From DATKJS01 sp050015275 (GTDB lineage Bacteria; Acidobacteriota; Aminicenantia; Aminicenantales; Saccharicenantaceae), in contig JBEKBS010000029.1 in NCBI GenBank assembly GCA_050015275.1, positions 1 to 26,758 of the forward strand: a DNA stretch of 26,758 bases, written 5' to 3'. The translations under genes and the position numbers were made by a program. Under the pieces are notes generated by a model, which worked only from the letters and a program-made list of their open reading frames with translations, did no database searches and was not told the origin of the DNA. How positions within the stretch are numbered: the stretch's first letter is position 1; each line of letters opens with the position of its first letter. This document shows, in pieces, positions 6,784-15,029 of this stretch.

Positions 6784-8282
6784 CGGACCTTGAGGGTGAC
6801 GATGTTGTCCTGGGTCCCGTTCTGGGATTCAATCCGGACGAGGAGGATGATCTCGTCGTCGGCCGCGGATTTCTTCAGGATCGTCTCGAACTCCCGGACC
6901 GAGGTGACCTTGTTCCGGTTGACCTCGAGGATGACCATGCCGGGCTCGAGGCCCTTTCTGGCCGCCTCGCTGAACGGCTGGACTTCGGTGATCAGAAGCC
7001 CCTCGTTCGTCCGGAGGCCGTAGCGACGGGCCAGGATCGAGGTCAAGGGCTGGAGGGAGAGCCCGATGTTCTTGTCCGGGGCGGCGACCTGTCCCTTTTC
7101 CGAGGCCGCCTCGCGGTCCTCGACGACTGCCGTGGCCGTTGTCTCCTTGCCGTCCCGGATGATCTTCAGGACGGCCTTCTGGCCGGGCGCGATATCGGCG
7201 ATCATGATGCGGAGATCGCTCATGTCCTTGACGGGCTGGCCGTTGATCTCGGTGATCACGTCATATTGCTTGAGGTTCGCCTTCTCAGCCGGGGAATCGG
7301 GGTCGACCATGGCGATGATGGCCCCCTCTTTCGATTTGAGCTTGAGCTGCTTCATCATCCCGTCGGAGATGTTCTGGACCTGGACGCCCAGCCTTCCCCG
7401 GGTCACCCGTCCTTTTTCCTTGAGCTGGACGACGACCTTCCGGGCCATGTTGGAGGGGATGGCGAAGCCGATCCCGATGTTCCCGCCGGTCGGGGTGAAG
7501 ATGTTCGAGGTGATCCCGATGACCTCCGCCCTCATGTTGATGAGGGGTCCGCCCGAGTTGCCGCGGTTGATGGCGGTGTCGGTCTGGATGAAGTCCTGGA
7601 GGGTCGACGGATCGCCGGGATCGAGATCCCGGCCTTTGGCGCTGACGATCCCGGCGGTCACGGTATTAGCAAGGCCATAGGGGTTTCCGATGGCCAGGAC
7701 CCATTCGCCGACCTTCATCTTGGCCGAATCCCCCAGCTCGGCGAAGGGCATGTCCTTGGCCTCGATCTTGAGGAGGGCGATGTCCGTCATGGAATCGGTG
7801 CCCACGACCTTGGCTTCGTATTCCTTCCCCTGGACCGTGTTGACGGTCACCTTTTCGGCCTTTTCGACGATGTGGTTGTTGGTCAGGATATAGCCGTCGG
7901 GGCTGATGAAAAAGCCTGTGCCTTGGGCGATGACCGGCTGTTCCTGCTGCTGGCGAGGGCGCTGCTGGCCGAAGAAACGGTCCCAGAAGTCCTCGAACGG
8001 TCCGCCCTCATCCATCCCGAACGGGCTCACTTTTTCGCGGCGTGCGGCGTCGATCTTGACGACGGCCGGACCGACCTTCTCCGAAATGGTGACGAAATCG
8101 AGGTTGTCCCTGACCTCCGGGGGGGCCGAGGCGAACAGGCTGGACGATGGGACCGCGGACGGCTTCTTGTCGAAAATGCCGGACTGGGGCGCGTTCTTGT
8201 CGGGGAGATAGACGAAGATGTAGCCCGCCACGACCAGGCCCAGAAAGAAGAATGATAAAGCGACCCACGCGTATTTTTTCAT
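6780..8282 (-). CDS. HtrA/DegP/DegQ-type periplasmic serine protease (Do family)
   Basis: A 500-residue Do-type protease/chaperone of the cell envelope. Residues 1-26 form a signal anchor or signal peptide. The trypsin-like domain has His137 (LTNNHIV), Asp167 (MTDIALLKI) and Ser243 (GNSGGPL). Two PDZ domains follow, about 290-385 and 405-500, the usual count for DegP/DegQ. A Q/R-rich stretch (FGQQRPRQQQEQ, about 104-115) sits in the LA-loop region. GGAGG stands seven bases before the ATG at 8282, so this start is firm. It is the first gene of a two-gene unit with dapF, and is transcribed divergently from tmk. I use no gene symbol because DegP, DegQ and DegS-like paralogues cannot be separated by eye. 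Confidence 0.95.
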   Translation of the reverse strand: MKKYAWVALSFFFLGLVVAGYIFVYLPDKNAPQSGIFDKKPSAVPSSSLFASAPPEVRDNLDFVTISEKVGPAVVKIDAARREKVSPFGMDEGGPFEDFWDRFFGQQRPRQQQEQPVIAQGTGFFISPDGYILTNNHIVEKAEKVTVNTVQGKEYEAKVVGTDSMTDIALLKIEAKDMPFAELGDSAKMKVGEWVLAIGNPYGLANTVTAGIVSAKGRDLDPGDPSTLQDFIQTDTAINRGNSGGPLINMRAEVIGITSNIFTPTGGNIGIGFAIPSNMARKVVVQLKEKGRVTRGRLGVQVQNISDGMMKQLKLKSKEGAIIAMVDPDSPAEKANLKQYDVITEINGQPVKDMSDLRIMIADIAPGQKAVLKIIRDGKETTATAVVEDREAASEKGQVAAPDKNIGLSLQPLTSILARRYGLRTNEGLLITEVQPFSEAARKGLEPGMVILEVNRNKVTSVREFETILKKSAADDEIILLVRIESQNGTQDNIVTLKVR

Positions 8283-8376
8283 GTTAAACCTCCGGAACTC
8301 GAGAGTTTAAAGTACCATATCCCATTGGGAATTTCAATTTCCCGACCTTGTTCTAACTCGGACGGCCGGCGAACTG

Positions 8377-8405
8377 TTGCATTCCCCCCGGGATGCGGCT
8401 AAGAT
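8377..8405 (+). promoter_or_regulatory. putative short-leader promoter of tmk
   Basis: TTGCAT (8377-8382), a 17-base spacer and TAAGAT (8400-8405), the same -10 hexamer as before ybhN. The box ends 15 bases before the tmk ATG, giving a leader of about 8-9 bases without a Shine-Dalgarno. The -35 match is weak (3 of 6). Confidence 0.35.
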
Positions 8406-8420
8406 GATTTTTCGACCCCC

Positions 8421-9026
8421 ATGAAGCTCCGTAAAGGCATTCTCGTCGTCCTCGAAGGCATCGACGGGTCCGGGAAGACGACCCAGGCCCGGTCTTTGTT
8501 GAGGCGCCTCAGGTCTAGGGGCTGGGAAGCCGTCTTTTTCCGCGAGCCGACCCGGGGACCGTGGGGCAGGGAGATCAAGAGGAAGGCGGCCCGGAACGGC
8601 TCGCTGACGCCCGGGGAGGAGCTCGATCTCTTCATCAAAGACAGGCGGGAAAACGTCGAGAAGAACCTGAAGCCGGCCCTTGAGATGGGGAAAATCGTCG
8701 TCCTGGACAGGTACTATTTCTCGACGATCGCCTACCAGGGCGCCAAGGGGATCGATCCGGGGAGGGTCAGGCGGATGAACGAAGCTTTCGCCGCGAGGCC
8801 CGACCTGGTCATCGTCCTCGACGTCGACGCCGGGGCCGGCCTGGCCAGGATCGCCGGACGGAAGACCCGGGACGAGCTCTTCGAGCGGGAGGATTATCTG
8901 GCCAGGGTCAGGGAGATCTTCCGAGGCCTCCGCGGCCGAAACATCTTTCACTTGGACGGGAGCGGCGACCGGAGGGCGGTCGGCCGGGCCATCTGGGAAC
9001 ATGTCGAAAAGCTCCTCCCCAAGTAA
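8421..9026 (+). CDS. tmk: thymidylate kinase (dTMP kinase)
   Basis: A 201-residue nucleoside monophosphate kinase converting dTMP to dTDP. The P-loop GIDGSGKTT is at 13-21, and the DRY motif with STIAYQGA is at 96-108 (DRYYFSTIAYQGA). A LID-like segment RKTRDELFEREDYLARVREIF lies near the C-terminal third. The dTMP-binding REP motif (41-43) continues TRGPWGREIKRKA instead of the common GGTxxGExIR, so this belongs to an atypical Tmk subgroup, but other signatures fit. No Shine-Dalgarno precedes the ATG. Its stop codon TAA is the first three bases of a 14-bp tandem repeat. Confidence 0.92.
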   Translation: MKLRKGILVVLEGIDGSGKTTQARSLLRRLRSRGWEAVFFREPTRGPWGREIKRKAARNGSLTPGEELDLFIKDRRENVEKNLKPALEMGKIVVLDRYYFSTIAYQGAKGIDPGRVRRMNEAFAARPDLVIVLDVDAGAGLARIAGRKTRDELFEREDYLARVREIFRGLRGRNIFHLDGSGDRRAVGRAIWEHVEKLLPK

Positions 9027-9051
9027 TTCGGTGACAGTAATTCGGTGACAG
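9024..9051. repeat. perfect 14-bp tandem duplication starting at the tmk stop codon
   Basis: TAATTCGGTGACAG occurs twice in direct succession (9024-9037 and 9038-9051). The first TAA is the tmk stop. The TAATTCGGT part of the second copy is also the left arm of a 9-bp perfect inverted repeat whose right arm ACCGAATTA is at 9062-9070 (15-base loop). No T-tract follows, so it is not a simple terminator. Confidence 0.9.
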
Positions 9052-9137
9052 TCAACTCATTACCGAATTAGCCATCCTTCCTAACGATCGAAAAAAAAAC
9101 GCACTGATCATCGGGACCTTGACAACAAACACCAATT

Positions 9138-9188
9138 GGGGACCTGTCCCTATTTCGGCAATTAGTTGTGTGTCACCGCAATAGGGAC
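9138..9188. repeat. REP-like hairpin in the tmk-PBP gap
   Basis: GTCCCTATT (9146-9154) pairs perfectly with AATAGGGAC (9180-9188), and CGG (9156-9158) with CCG (9176-9178) inside it. The left arm also overlaps a small palindrome GGGACCTGTCCC (9139-9150). Motifs such as GGGACNTGTCCC and GGTGACA are typical of short dispersed REP-type elements; no transposase is present here. The gap 9027-9309 holds no gene. Confidence 0.75.
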
Positions 9189-9265
9189 GAGGGGCGGGCA
9201 CGGATGCCGCAGGCCATCCCTGAAGCTCTGAGCAAGGACGCACCGAGACGGGACCCGTCCTGCCT

Positions 9266-9294
9266 TTGTCTTTTGCAACCCGATTTGCTATGAT
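9266..9294 (+). promoter_or_regulatory. putative extended -10 promoter of the PBP1A gene
   Basis: TTGTCT (9266-9271), a 17-base spacer and TATGAT (9289-9294), preceded by TGC so that the -10 is an extended TGnTATGAT. It ends 15 bases before the ATG at 9310, giving a leader of about 9 bases with no Shine-Dalgarno. Confidence 0.5.
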
Positions 9295-9309
9295 TGAGTT
9301 CTAGCGATC

Positions 9310-11745
9310 ATGGCCATTCCATCCCTGAAAATCAGGTTCCGGAGATTCAACAGGCGCGATTTCGCCCGGGCCTTCTTTTTCCTCGCGATCGTGGGAATCG
9401 CCCTCGTGATGGGGGCGGGCTTCGGCGCCTACTTCGCCATCAAGGATAACCTCCCCTCCGTCTCCGATCTCGAGACCTTCAAGCCGAAGATCATCACGAC
9501 CCTCTACGCGGCTTCCGGCGAGCCCATCAGGGAGTTCTCCGAGCAGCGGCGCATCGAAGTCCGCTACGAGCAGATCCCCGACATCCTGATCAAAGCCATC
9601 GTCGCGACCGAGGACTCACGCTTTTTCAGCCACGCCGGCATCGATTACCGCGGGATCCTTCGGGCCGTCAGGGACGACATCATGAAGATCCCCATGGGGA
9701 AGCGTCCCCAGGGCGCGAGCACGATCACCCAGCAGCTGGCCAGGGACCTGTTCCTCCACAGCGACGTCAGCATGCGCAGGAAGCTCAAGGAGATGTTCCT
9801 GGCCCGCGAGATCGAGAAACAGTACTCCAAGCGGAAGATCCTGGAGCTCTATTGCAACCATTTTTATCTCGGCCACGGGGCCTGGGGAGTCGAGTCGGCC
9901 GCGAACCTCTTTTTCGGCAAGAGCGTCAAGGACCTGGGCCTCGAGGATGCGGCCCTCATCGCCGGGATCTTCCAGAGGCCGGCCCGCTATTCGCCCTACA
10001 ATAATCCCAAGGTCACCCTGGAGCGCCGCAACCACGTCCTCAACAGGTTGGCCGAGGAAGGATACATCAGCAAAGAGCGGGCCGAGGCGGCCAAGAAGAC
10101 GCCCCTGAGCGTCCTCCCGCTGAGGCAGACGAGCGACGAGTTCGCGGCCTACTTCTTTGAAGAGGTCCGTAAGTACATCGACAGGAACTACGGGAGCGAC
10201 GCCCTCTACGACGGCGGCCTCAAGGTCTATACGACCCTCGACCCGACGCTGCAGAAATATGCGGAGTCCGCCCTGCGGAAGGGGCTCCGGGACGTCGAGA
10301 ACCAGATGAACGGCTGGCGGACCGACAAGCCGAACCTCCTCGCGTCCAGCCTCGAGGCCAAGAAAAGCCTCGTCGCCAGGCCGCAGGCCGGGCTCGAAGA
10401 CCAGTGGCTCTTGAGCTGGGACAACCAGCCCCTCGAGCCCGGCGAGGTCTACGATGCCATCGTCCTCTCGGCCGGCCGGACGGAAGCGTCCGTCCGGGTC
10501 AAGACGATCACCGGGAGAATGGCCAACAAGGGCATCGCCTGGACCAAGGCCGGTTTTCTGGATTCCCTCATCAAGCGCGGCGACATCATCCAGGTCAAGG
10601 TCAACGCCCTGGACGAGGGGAGGAAGGAGGCCCAGGTCTCCCTGAGCCAGAACCCGATCCGGAACGGCGGCTTCCTGGCCATCGAGCCCCAGACCGGGCA
10701 GATCAAAGCCATGGTGGGAGGGTACTCGTTCCGGGCAAGCCAGTACAACCGGGCGATGCAGGCGCCCCGCCAGACCGGCTCGGCCATCAAGCCCTTCCTC
10801 TACACCGCCGCGATCGAGAACGGCTTCACCCCGGCAAGCCTGATCGTTGATGAGCCCACGACCTTCATCGACCGCTGGAACGGCGAGCCCTGGTCCCCGA
10901 GGAATTATGATCGCCAGTACAAGGGAGCGGTGACCCTCCGCATCGGCCTCGAGGAATCGCGGAACGTCGTCACGGCCAAGCTTCTCGATTACATCTCACC
11001 CCAGGTCGGGGTCGACTATTGCCGGAGGTTCGGCATCACGTCGCCGCTCTATCCTTACCTGGCCCTCAGCTTGGGGGCGTTCGAGGTCACTCTGGCCGAG
11101 CTCGTCTCCGGCTACTCTGTCTTCCCCGACAAGGGCGTCCGGTTCAAGCCCTATTTCATCTCCAGGATCGAGGACAAGGACGGCAACGTCCTCGAGGTGA
11201 CCCGGCCCGAATCCGAAGAGGTCCTCTCGCCCCAGACGGCCTACGTCATGACCTACCTCATGCAGGGCGTCGTCAATGAAGGGACGGGCGCCGCGGCCAG
11301 CGTTCTGGGTTGGCCCCTGGCCGGGAAGACCGGCACGACGGACAAGTACTCCGACGCTTGGTTCATCGGCTTCTCTCCGACCCTCTGCGCCGGCGTCTGG
11401 GTCGGAAACGACAAGCAACTCTCGCTGGGGGAAAGGCAGACCGGGGCCGCGGCCGCCCTGCCGGTCTGGCAGGATTTTTTCGGCCGGGTGATCGCAGACA
11501 GGAAAAAAGCGGACGAAGCCGCCGGCCCCGGGGCCATGGCCGAGGATTTCGAAGTCCCCCCGAACCTTGTTTTCGTGGAGATCGACCGCAAGACGGGCCT
11601 CCTGGCAACTCCGACGTGTCTGTACCCGTTCCGCGAAGTCTTCTTCGACGTTCCCGAGCTCCTTCCCAACCGCTACTGCACGAACGCCGACCACCTCAGG
11701 TGCCTGGATTATTATTCTGCGCAAAAGGCCAGCGAAGAGCACTGA
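9310..11745 (+). CDS. class A penicillin-binding protein (PBP1A-type)
   Basis: An 811-residue bifunctional cell-wall synthase. One membrane segment (about 20-44) anchors it. The GT51 glycosyltransferase domain has the ATEDSRFFSHAGIDYRG motif with catalytic Glu101, then GASTITQQLARDLFL (135-149). A linker/OB-like region (about 330-450) leads to the transpeptidase domain with Ser491 in SAIK (SxxK), SRN at 550-552 (SxN) and KTG at 673-675 followed by TTDKYSDAWFIGFSP. The tail (to 811) has three Cys and ends soon after YCTNADHLRCL. It polymerises and crosslinks peptidoglycan in the periplasm. It stands alone, convergent with the DUF6600 gene. Distinguishing mrcA-like from pbpF-like names is not possible by eye. 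Confidence 0.95.
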   Translation: MAIPSLKIRFRRFNRRDFARAFFFLAIVGIALVMGAGFGAYFAIKDNLPSVSDLETFKPKIITTLYAASGEPIREFSEQRRIEVRYEQIPDILIKAIVATEDSRFFSHAGIDYRGILRAVRDDIMKIPMGKRPQGASTITQQLARDLFLHSDVSMRRKLKEMFLAREIEKQYSKRKILELYCNHFYLGHGAWGVESAANLFFGKSVKDLGLEDAALIAGIFQRPARYSPYNNPKVTLERRNHVLNRLAEEGYISKERAEAAKKTPLSVLPLRQTSDEFAAYFFEEVRKYIDRNYGSDALYDGGLKVYTTLDPTLQKYAESALRKGLRDVENQMNGWRTDKPNLLASSLEAKKSLVARPQAGLEDQWLLSWDNQPLEPGEVYDAIVLSAGRTEASVRVKTITGRMANKGIAWTKAGFLDSLIKRGDIIQVKVNALDEGRKEAQVSLSQNPIRNGGFLAIEPQTGQIKAMVGGYSFRASQYNRAMQAPRQTGSAIKPFLYTAAIENGFTPASLIVDEPTTFIDRWNGEPWSPRNYDRQYKGAVTLRIGLEESRNVVTAKLLDYISPQVGVDYCRRFGITSPLYPYLALSLGAFEVTLAELVSGYSVFPDKGVRFKPYFISRIEDKDGNVLEVTRPESEEVLSPQTAYVMTYLMQGVVNEGTGAAASVLGWPLAGKTGTTDKYSDAWFIGFSPTLCAGVWVGNDKQLSLGERQTGAAAALPVWQDFFGRVIADRKKADEAAGPGAMAEDFEVPPNLVFVEIDRKTGLLATPTCLYPFREVFFDVPELLPNRYCTNADHLRCLDYYSAQKASEEH

Positions 11746-11746
11746 T

Positions 11747-11797
11747 AAAAAAGGGGAGCGTCCCTTTCGAACCGGCTCAGCCGAAAGAGACGCCCCC
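11747..11797 (-). terminator. rho-independent terminator of the DUF6600/FecR-like gene
   Basis: On the minus strand a long hairpin (arms 11753-11769 and 11782-11797; pairs GGGG/CCCC, GCGTC/GACGC and CTTTCG/CGAAAG, with one mismatch and one bulge) is followed directly by six T (plus-strand A-run 11747-11752). It begins about 20 bases after the stop at 11818. The T-run abuts the PBP stop codon on the other strand, so the gap between these convergent genes is only about 70 bases. Confidence 0.8.
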
Positions 11798-11817
11798 CCG
11801 TATGGGAAAGGGGTCAG

Positions 11818-13686
11818 TTACTTTTTTCGAGATCCGCTCGAATGCGAACTGGAGCTTCCCCGCGAGCTGGAGCCGCGGGAAACACTCGTCTTCCCATGGG
11901 ACGGAGTTCGGCCCGATGAAACCCTGCCCGACGACGAGCCGTAGCCGTAGCCCCTTCCGTACGACCACCCGCCCAGGTATGACCTGGACCTCCCGGAGCC
12001 CCCGTCTCCGTAGCCGGCCGGCCGGCTGATCAACGGCGAAGACGGATATGTCCGGATGGCCCTCGACTCCGCTCCCCTCGCGGACACTCCGCTGGAGGAG
12101 CTCCGGTAGTCGCTGGACATCCTGGATGAAGATGGAGACGGAGAGTCGTCCTTTTTCCGGATCCTGCGGGCCCCGGAGGAAGAGCTGCCGGACGAACCCG
12201 ACGATCTGGCCGGCGCCGATTTTCCGGAGTTACCCTTGACGCTCGGGGAGCCCGATGTCTTGCCCTGGCCCGCAGGCCGGCTGATCGACTCGTTGCCGGC
12301 GCCGCGGTTCGGGACCAGGCTGCCGGAGCCCGCGTCCTTGCGGAGCATGACCCGGCTGCCGTTGAGCGGCTGGACCGAGATCTTGGTCCCCGCCGGCCGC
12401 AGGTTCGGTGCTTGCGCGGAGAAGGTCATCTTCGGCAGGCTTTTCATGGTGGTCGGGTCCCTCAAGGCCACGTGGGAGATATTGGGGTCTCTGAGCTGGT
12501 TCCTGTTGATAACGGTCAGAGGCCGTGAACCGGCCGGATAATAGTGCCCATAGTAGGGGAAGTACCCGCCATAGTATCCGCCGTAATATCCGCCGAAGAA
12601 ATTGAAGCCAGCGTAAAAGGCAGGGAATCCCCAATAGCTCATCGGGCCCCAGCCAAAGTAAGAGTCATTCCACCACCAGTTGACCCACGCTGGGCCCCAT
12701 ATGCTTGTGGGGATCCAGTACCATCCAAGGTCCATGCCCCAGTGCCAGCGGCCGTAATGGAAGGTCGCCCAGCCCCACGGCTCGTAGGGAAGCCAGGTCC
12801 AGCCGCTCATGCCCAGCCAGACCCAGCGCCCGTCCCAGTAGGGCTGCCAATCCGCATCGATGCCGGAAGGAACCCAGACGTTGCCGTAAGGGGCGACGTA
12901 AGTCCATTGGCCGTTCTCGTCGAGCTCCGATTCGTAGTCCTCGAGCTCGGCCGGGAGATACCTTTTGCCCTTGGCGAACTGTTGTCCGACCTGGGAATTC
13001 CGCGATTCGTTGAAGCGGTCGAACGCGTCATTGGCGACGTCCATGAACGAGGAGGGTTTGCCGGAGAACTTGCCCTCCGAAATCTCAAGCCTCTGGTCGG
13101 CCTTGAGCAGGGTCGAGCCGCCTTCTCCCGCCGCTTCGATCAGGCCGCGGTAAACGAGGACCTCGGTCTGCCTGTTCTCCCTGACATTGATCCGGTAGAT
13201 CCCCTTGTCGAGGATGTAGAAGGACGAGTCGGCGGTGTGGATCTCGATGCCTTTTTCCTTGGCGAGGTTGCCCACGACGAGGTAGATGCTGCCCGACCAG
13301 ACGCGCATGCGGGCGATGTCGTCACCCTTCTTGGGCAGGTTCAGGATGTCGAGCTTGGTGTCGTTGTCGAGCCGGACATAATTGCCCCGGCCGAAATGGA
13401 CCTCCATCCGGCCCTCGGCCGTTCCGAGACGGTCGCCCTCGCTGACGGGCATATTCAGCACCCCTTCCTCGTAACCGAGGTCAGAAGCCCGCTGGACGAA
13501 CGTTTTCCCTTCGACATAACTCATCCTGGCAACGGAGTCATTCGTGTATTTCGTTTCTTTTGGCTGCTGCGGCGGCTGCGGCTGCTGGGCCTGCTGGCCT
13601 TGATCGGGGGGCTGCTGAGGCTCTTGGGACCAGCCCGCCGAGATGATAAGCGTAAGAGCTGCGGCAAAGATGAGTGCTCTTCTCAT
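11818..13686 (-). CDS. secreted DUF6600/FecR-domain protein, Trp-rich with low-complexity tail
   Basis: A 622-residue exported protein of unknown function. A signal peptide spans about 1-20; a Gln/Pro-rich linker follows (21-43). Residues 50-205 look like a FecR-type beta domain (SYVEGKTFVQR, GDRLGTAEGRMEVHFGRGNYVRL, ADQRLEI). Residues 261-352 form the Trp/Tyr-rich block typical of DUF6600 (WTYVAPYGNVWVP, WQPYWDGRWVW, WTWLPYEPWGWATFHYGRW). A short Gly-Tyr repeat GGYYGGYYGGYF lies at 365-376, and from about 450 to the end the chain is Ser/Gly/Arg low complexity, probably disordered and very basic. GGAGAG precedes the ATG. FecR here need not mean iron signalling; no sigma factor is adjacent. 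A surface or periplasmic structural role is possible but inferred. Confidence 0.85.
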   Translation of the reverse strand: MRRALIFAAALTLIISAGWSQEPQQPPDQGQQAQQPQPPQQPKETKYTNDSVARMSYVEGKTFVQRASDLGYEEGVLNMPVSEGDRLGTAEGRMEVHFGRGNYVRLDNDTKLDILNLPKKGDDIARMRVWSGSIYLVVGNLAKEKGIEIHTADSSFYILDKGIYRINVRENRQTEVLVYRGLIEAAGEGGSTLLKADQRLEISEGKFSGKPSSFMDVANDAFDRFNESRNSQVGQQFAKGKRYLPAELEDYESELDENGQWTYVAPYGNVWVPSGIDADWQPYWDGRWVWLGMSGWTWLPYEPWGWATFHYGRWHWGMDLGWYWIPTSIWGPAWVNWWWNDSYFGWGPMSYWGFPAFYAGFNFFGGYYGGYYGGYFPYYGHYYPAGSRPLTVINRNQLRDPNISHVALRDPTTMKSLPKMTFSAQAPNLRPAGTKISVQPLNGSRVMLRKDAGSGSLVPNRGAGNESISRPAGQGKTSGSPSVKGNSGKSAPARSSGSSGSSSSGARRIRKKDDSPSPSSSRMSSDYRSSSSGVSARGAESRAIRTYPSSPLISRPAGYGDGGSGRSRSYLGGWSYGRGYGYGSSSGRVSSGRTPSHGKTSVSRGSSSRGSSSSHSSGSRKK

Positions 13687-13704
13687 TGTTGCTCTCCTTA
13701 TACA

Positions 13705-13733
13705 ACATTAAAGATAAGCAAGAACTATGCCAA
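13705..13733 (-). promoter_or_regulatory. weak candidate promoter of the DUF6600 gene
   Basis: On the minus strand TTGGCA (13728-13733; 5 of 6) and TAATGT (13705-13710; 3 of 6) lie 17 bases apart, ending 18 bases before the ATG. Just upstream, 13732-13760 contains a 7-bp hairpin (AACGGTC/GACCGTT) and 13773-13788 a second (GTCCT/AGGAC). Neither fits a terminator for the gene running into this gap. Confidence 0.3.
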
Positions 13734-13875
13734 CGGTCCCTCCCCATAAAAAGACCGTTATTATTTAATTTTTGTCCTATAAAAAGGACGTTTTTCTCCC
13801 AAGAGGACAATCCGCCGGACCAGTGAAAGCCACCGCGGCGTGGGAAGCCTTGGAGACGCGAGAAAGCCGGGGCTA

Positions 13876-14901
13876 TCAAAGATCCCAGTAGTTTCGGAAG
13901 ATCTGAAAACACGGACCGAGCTCCAGCCGGGTTTTCTCGGATGCGGCCAGTTCGGGAAGGGGAGCGGTCGGGCGTCCGAGCCTGTCCAGGACCTCCCGGA
14001 CCCCGTTCCGGAGCGCCGGGAGGTCGTAGCCGCCTTCGAGGACGAAGGCGATCCTCCCCGCGGCGGACTTTGCGGCCATGCCCGAGAGGGCATCCGTGAG
14101 GAGGCCGAACCCCTCCCGGCTGACGGCCATTCCGCCCAGGGGGTCGCCGGCGGCGATGTCAAAACCGGCGCTCACCAGGATGAACTCCGGCTTGAATTGG
14201 GCCGAGACGGGCCCCAGAATTTTCCGGAAAACATGGAGGAAATCGGCGTCTCCCTTGCCCGACGTCAGGGGCACGTTCAAATTGTAGCCAAGCCCGGGCC
14301 CGGCTCCGGTTTCGCGGACGGCGCCGGTCCCCGGATAAAGGGGGACCTGGTGGGTCGAGAAATAGAGGACCTCGCGACGGGAATAAAACGCGTGCTGGGT
14401 GCCGTTGCCGTGATGGAGGTCCCAGTCGACGACGAGGATGCGTCGGAGACCATGCCGGCGGATGAGATATTCCGCGCCGACGGCGACGTTGTTGAAAAAG
14501 CAGAAACCCATCGCCTGCGACGCCTCGGCGTGGTGGCCGGGGGGCCGGACCAGGGCGAAGGCGCTCCCCACCCGGCCTTCCATGATGGCGTCGATCGCCC
14601 GGAGGACCCCGCCGGCCGCGAGGAGGGCCGTTTCAAAAGTTCTAGGGCCCGCCGAAGTGTCCGCGTCGAGGAAGACCCCGTCCCGGCCCGCCGTCGATCG
14701 CAAGAAATCGATGTATGCCCGCTCATGGACCCAGCCCAGCTCGGCTTCGGTTGCGGGGCGCGGCTCGATTCTGAGATATCGGCCCGGGACCTCCTCCTCG
14801 AGCATCCGGATCAGGACCCGGATGCGCTCGGGGCTCTCGACATGACCAGGCCCCATGGCATGGGCGGCGAAGCGTTGATCAAAAACGACGCCCGGTTTCA
14901 T
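13876..14901 (-). CDS. histone deacetylase/AcuC/acetylpolyamine amidohydrolase family protein
   Basis: A 341-residue zinc-dependent deacetylase of the arginase-deacetylase fold. The charge-relay pair His123-His124 is in RPPGHHAE; zinc ligands are Asp161 and His163 in VVDWDLHHGNGTQ and Asp248 in SAGFDIAAGDPLGG; the transition-state Tyr292 lies in EGGYD. All catalytic residues are present, so it should be active. Bacterial members remove acetyl groups from small amines, acetoin-pathway proteins or lysines; the substrate cannot be assigned. AAGGA stands eight bases before the ATG. No acetyltransferase or acetoin gene is nearby, and it is separated from the symporter gene by a repeat-bearing gap. 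Confidence 0.93.
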   Translation of the reverse strand: MKPGVVFDQRFAAHAMGPGHVESPERIRVLIRMLEEEVPGRYLRIEPRPATEAELGWVHERAYIDFLRSTAGRDGVFLDADTSAGPRTFETALLAAGGVLRAIDAIMEGRVGSAFALVRPPGHHAEASQAMGFCFFNNVAVGAEYLIRRHGLRRILVVDWDLHHGNGTQHAFYSRREVLYFSTHQVPLYPGTGAVRETGAGPGLGYNLNVPLTSGKGDADFLHVFRKILGPVSAQFKPEFILVSAGFDIAAGDPLGGMAVSREGFGLLTDALSGMAAKSAAGRIAFVLEGGYDLPALRNGVREVLDRLGRPTAPLPELAASEKTRLELGPCFQIFRNYWDL

Positions 14902-14930
14902 TATCGTATCCTTTCAAATCGAACGGCTTT

Positions 14931-14994
14931 GGGAATGTCCTCCACTCCAGAGTGCGTCTTGCGCTAAGCCGCACATGACGTTCCGGACATTCCC
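14931..14994. repeat. REP-like inverted repeat upstream of the HDAC gene
   Basis: GGGAATGTCC (14931-14940) is perfectly inverted at 14985-14994, with a nested GTGCG/CGCAC pair (14952-14956 and 14970-14974). The arms share the GGRATGTCC core with the 31-bp repeats at 5894 and 20557. If paired, the first arm lies 30 bases before the HDAC start codon and could affect its leader. Confidence 0.75.
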
Positions 14995-15003
14995 CTTCAG
15001 CCG

Positions 15004-15029
15004 TCCTCTATGAAAGAGGGACTGTGCCT
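15004..15029. repeat. REP-like element overlapping the symporter stop codon
   Basis: Contains AGGGACTGTGCCT (15017-15029), also found at 20511-20523, and a small hairpin GTC-CTCT/AGAG-GAC with one bulge. Its last bases overlap the stop codon of the symporter (15028-15030 on the minus strand). Confidence 0.65.

Noticed and set aside
9052..9243. 63-codon minus-strand open frame in the tmk-PBP gap
   Set aside because: It runs through the repeat elements and has no start signal.
13773..13793. Hairpin followed by a T-run on the plus strand, looking like a terminator
   Set aside because: No plus-strand gene ends there; both flanking genes are on the minus strand, where the hairpin is followed by A-rich sequence.
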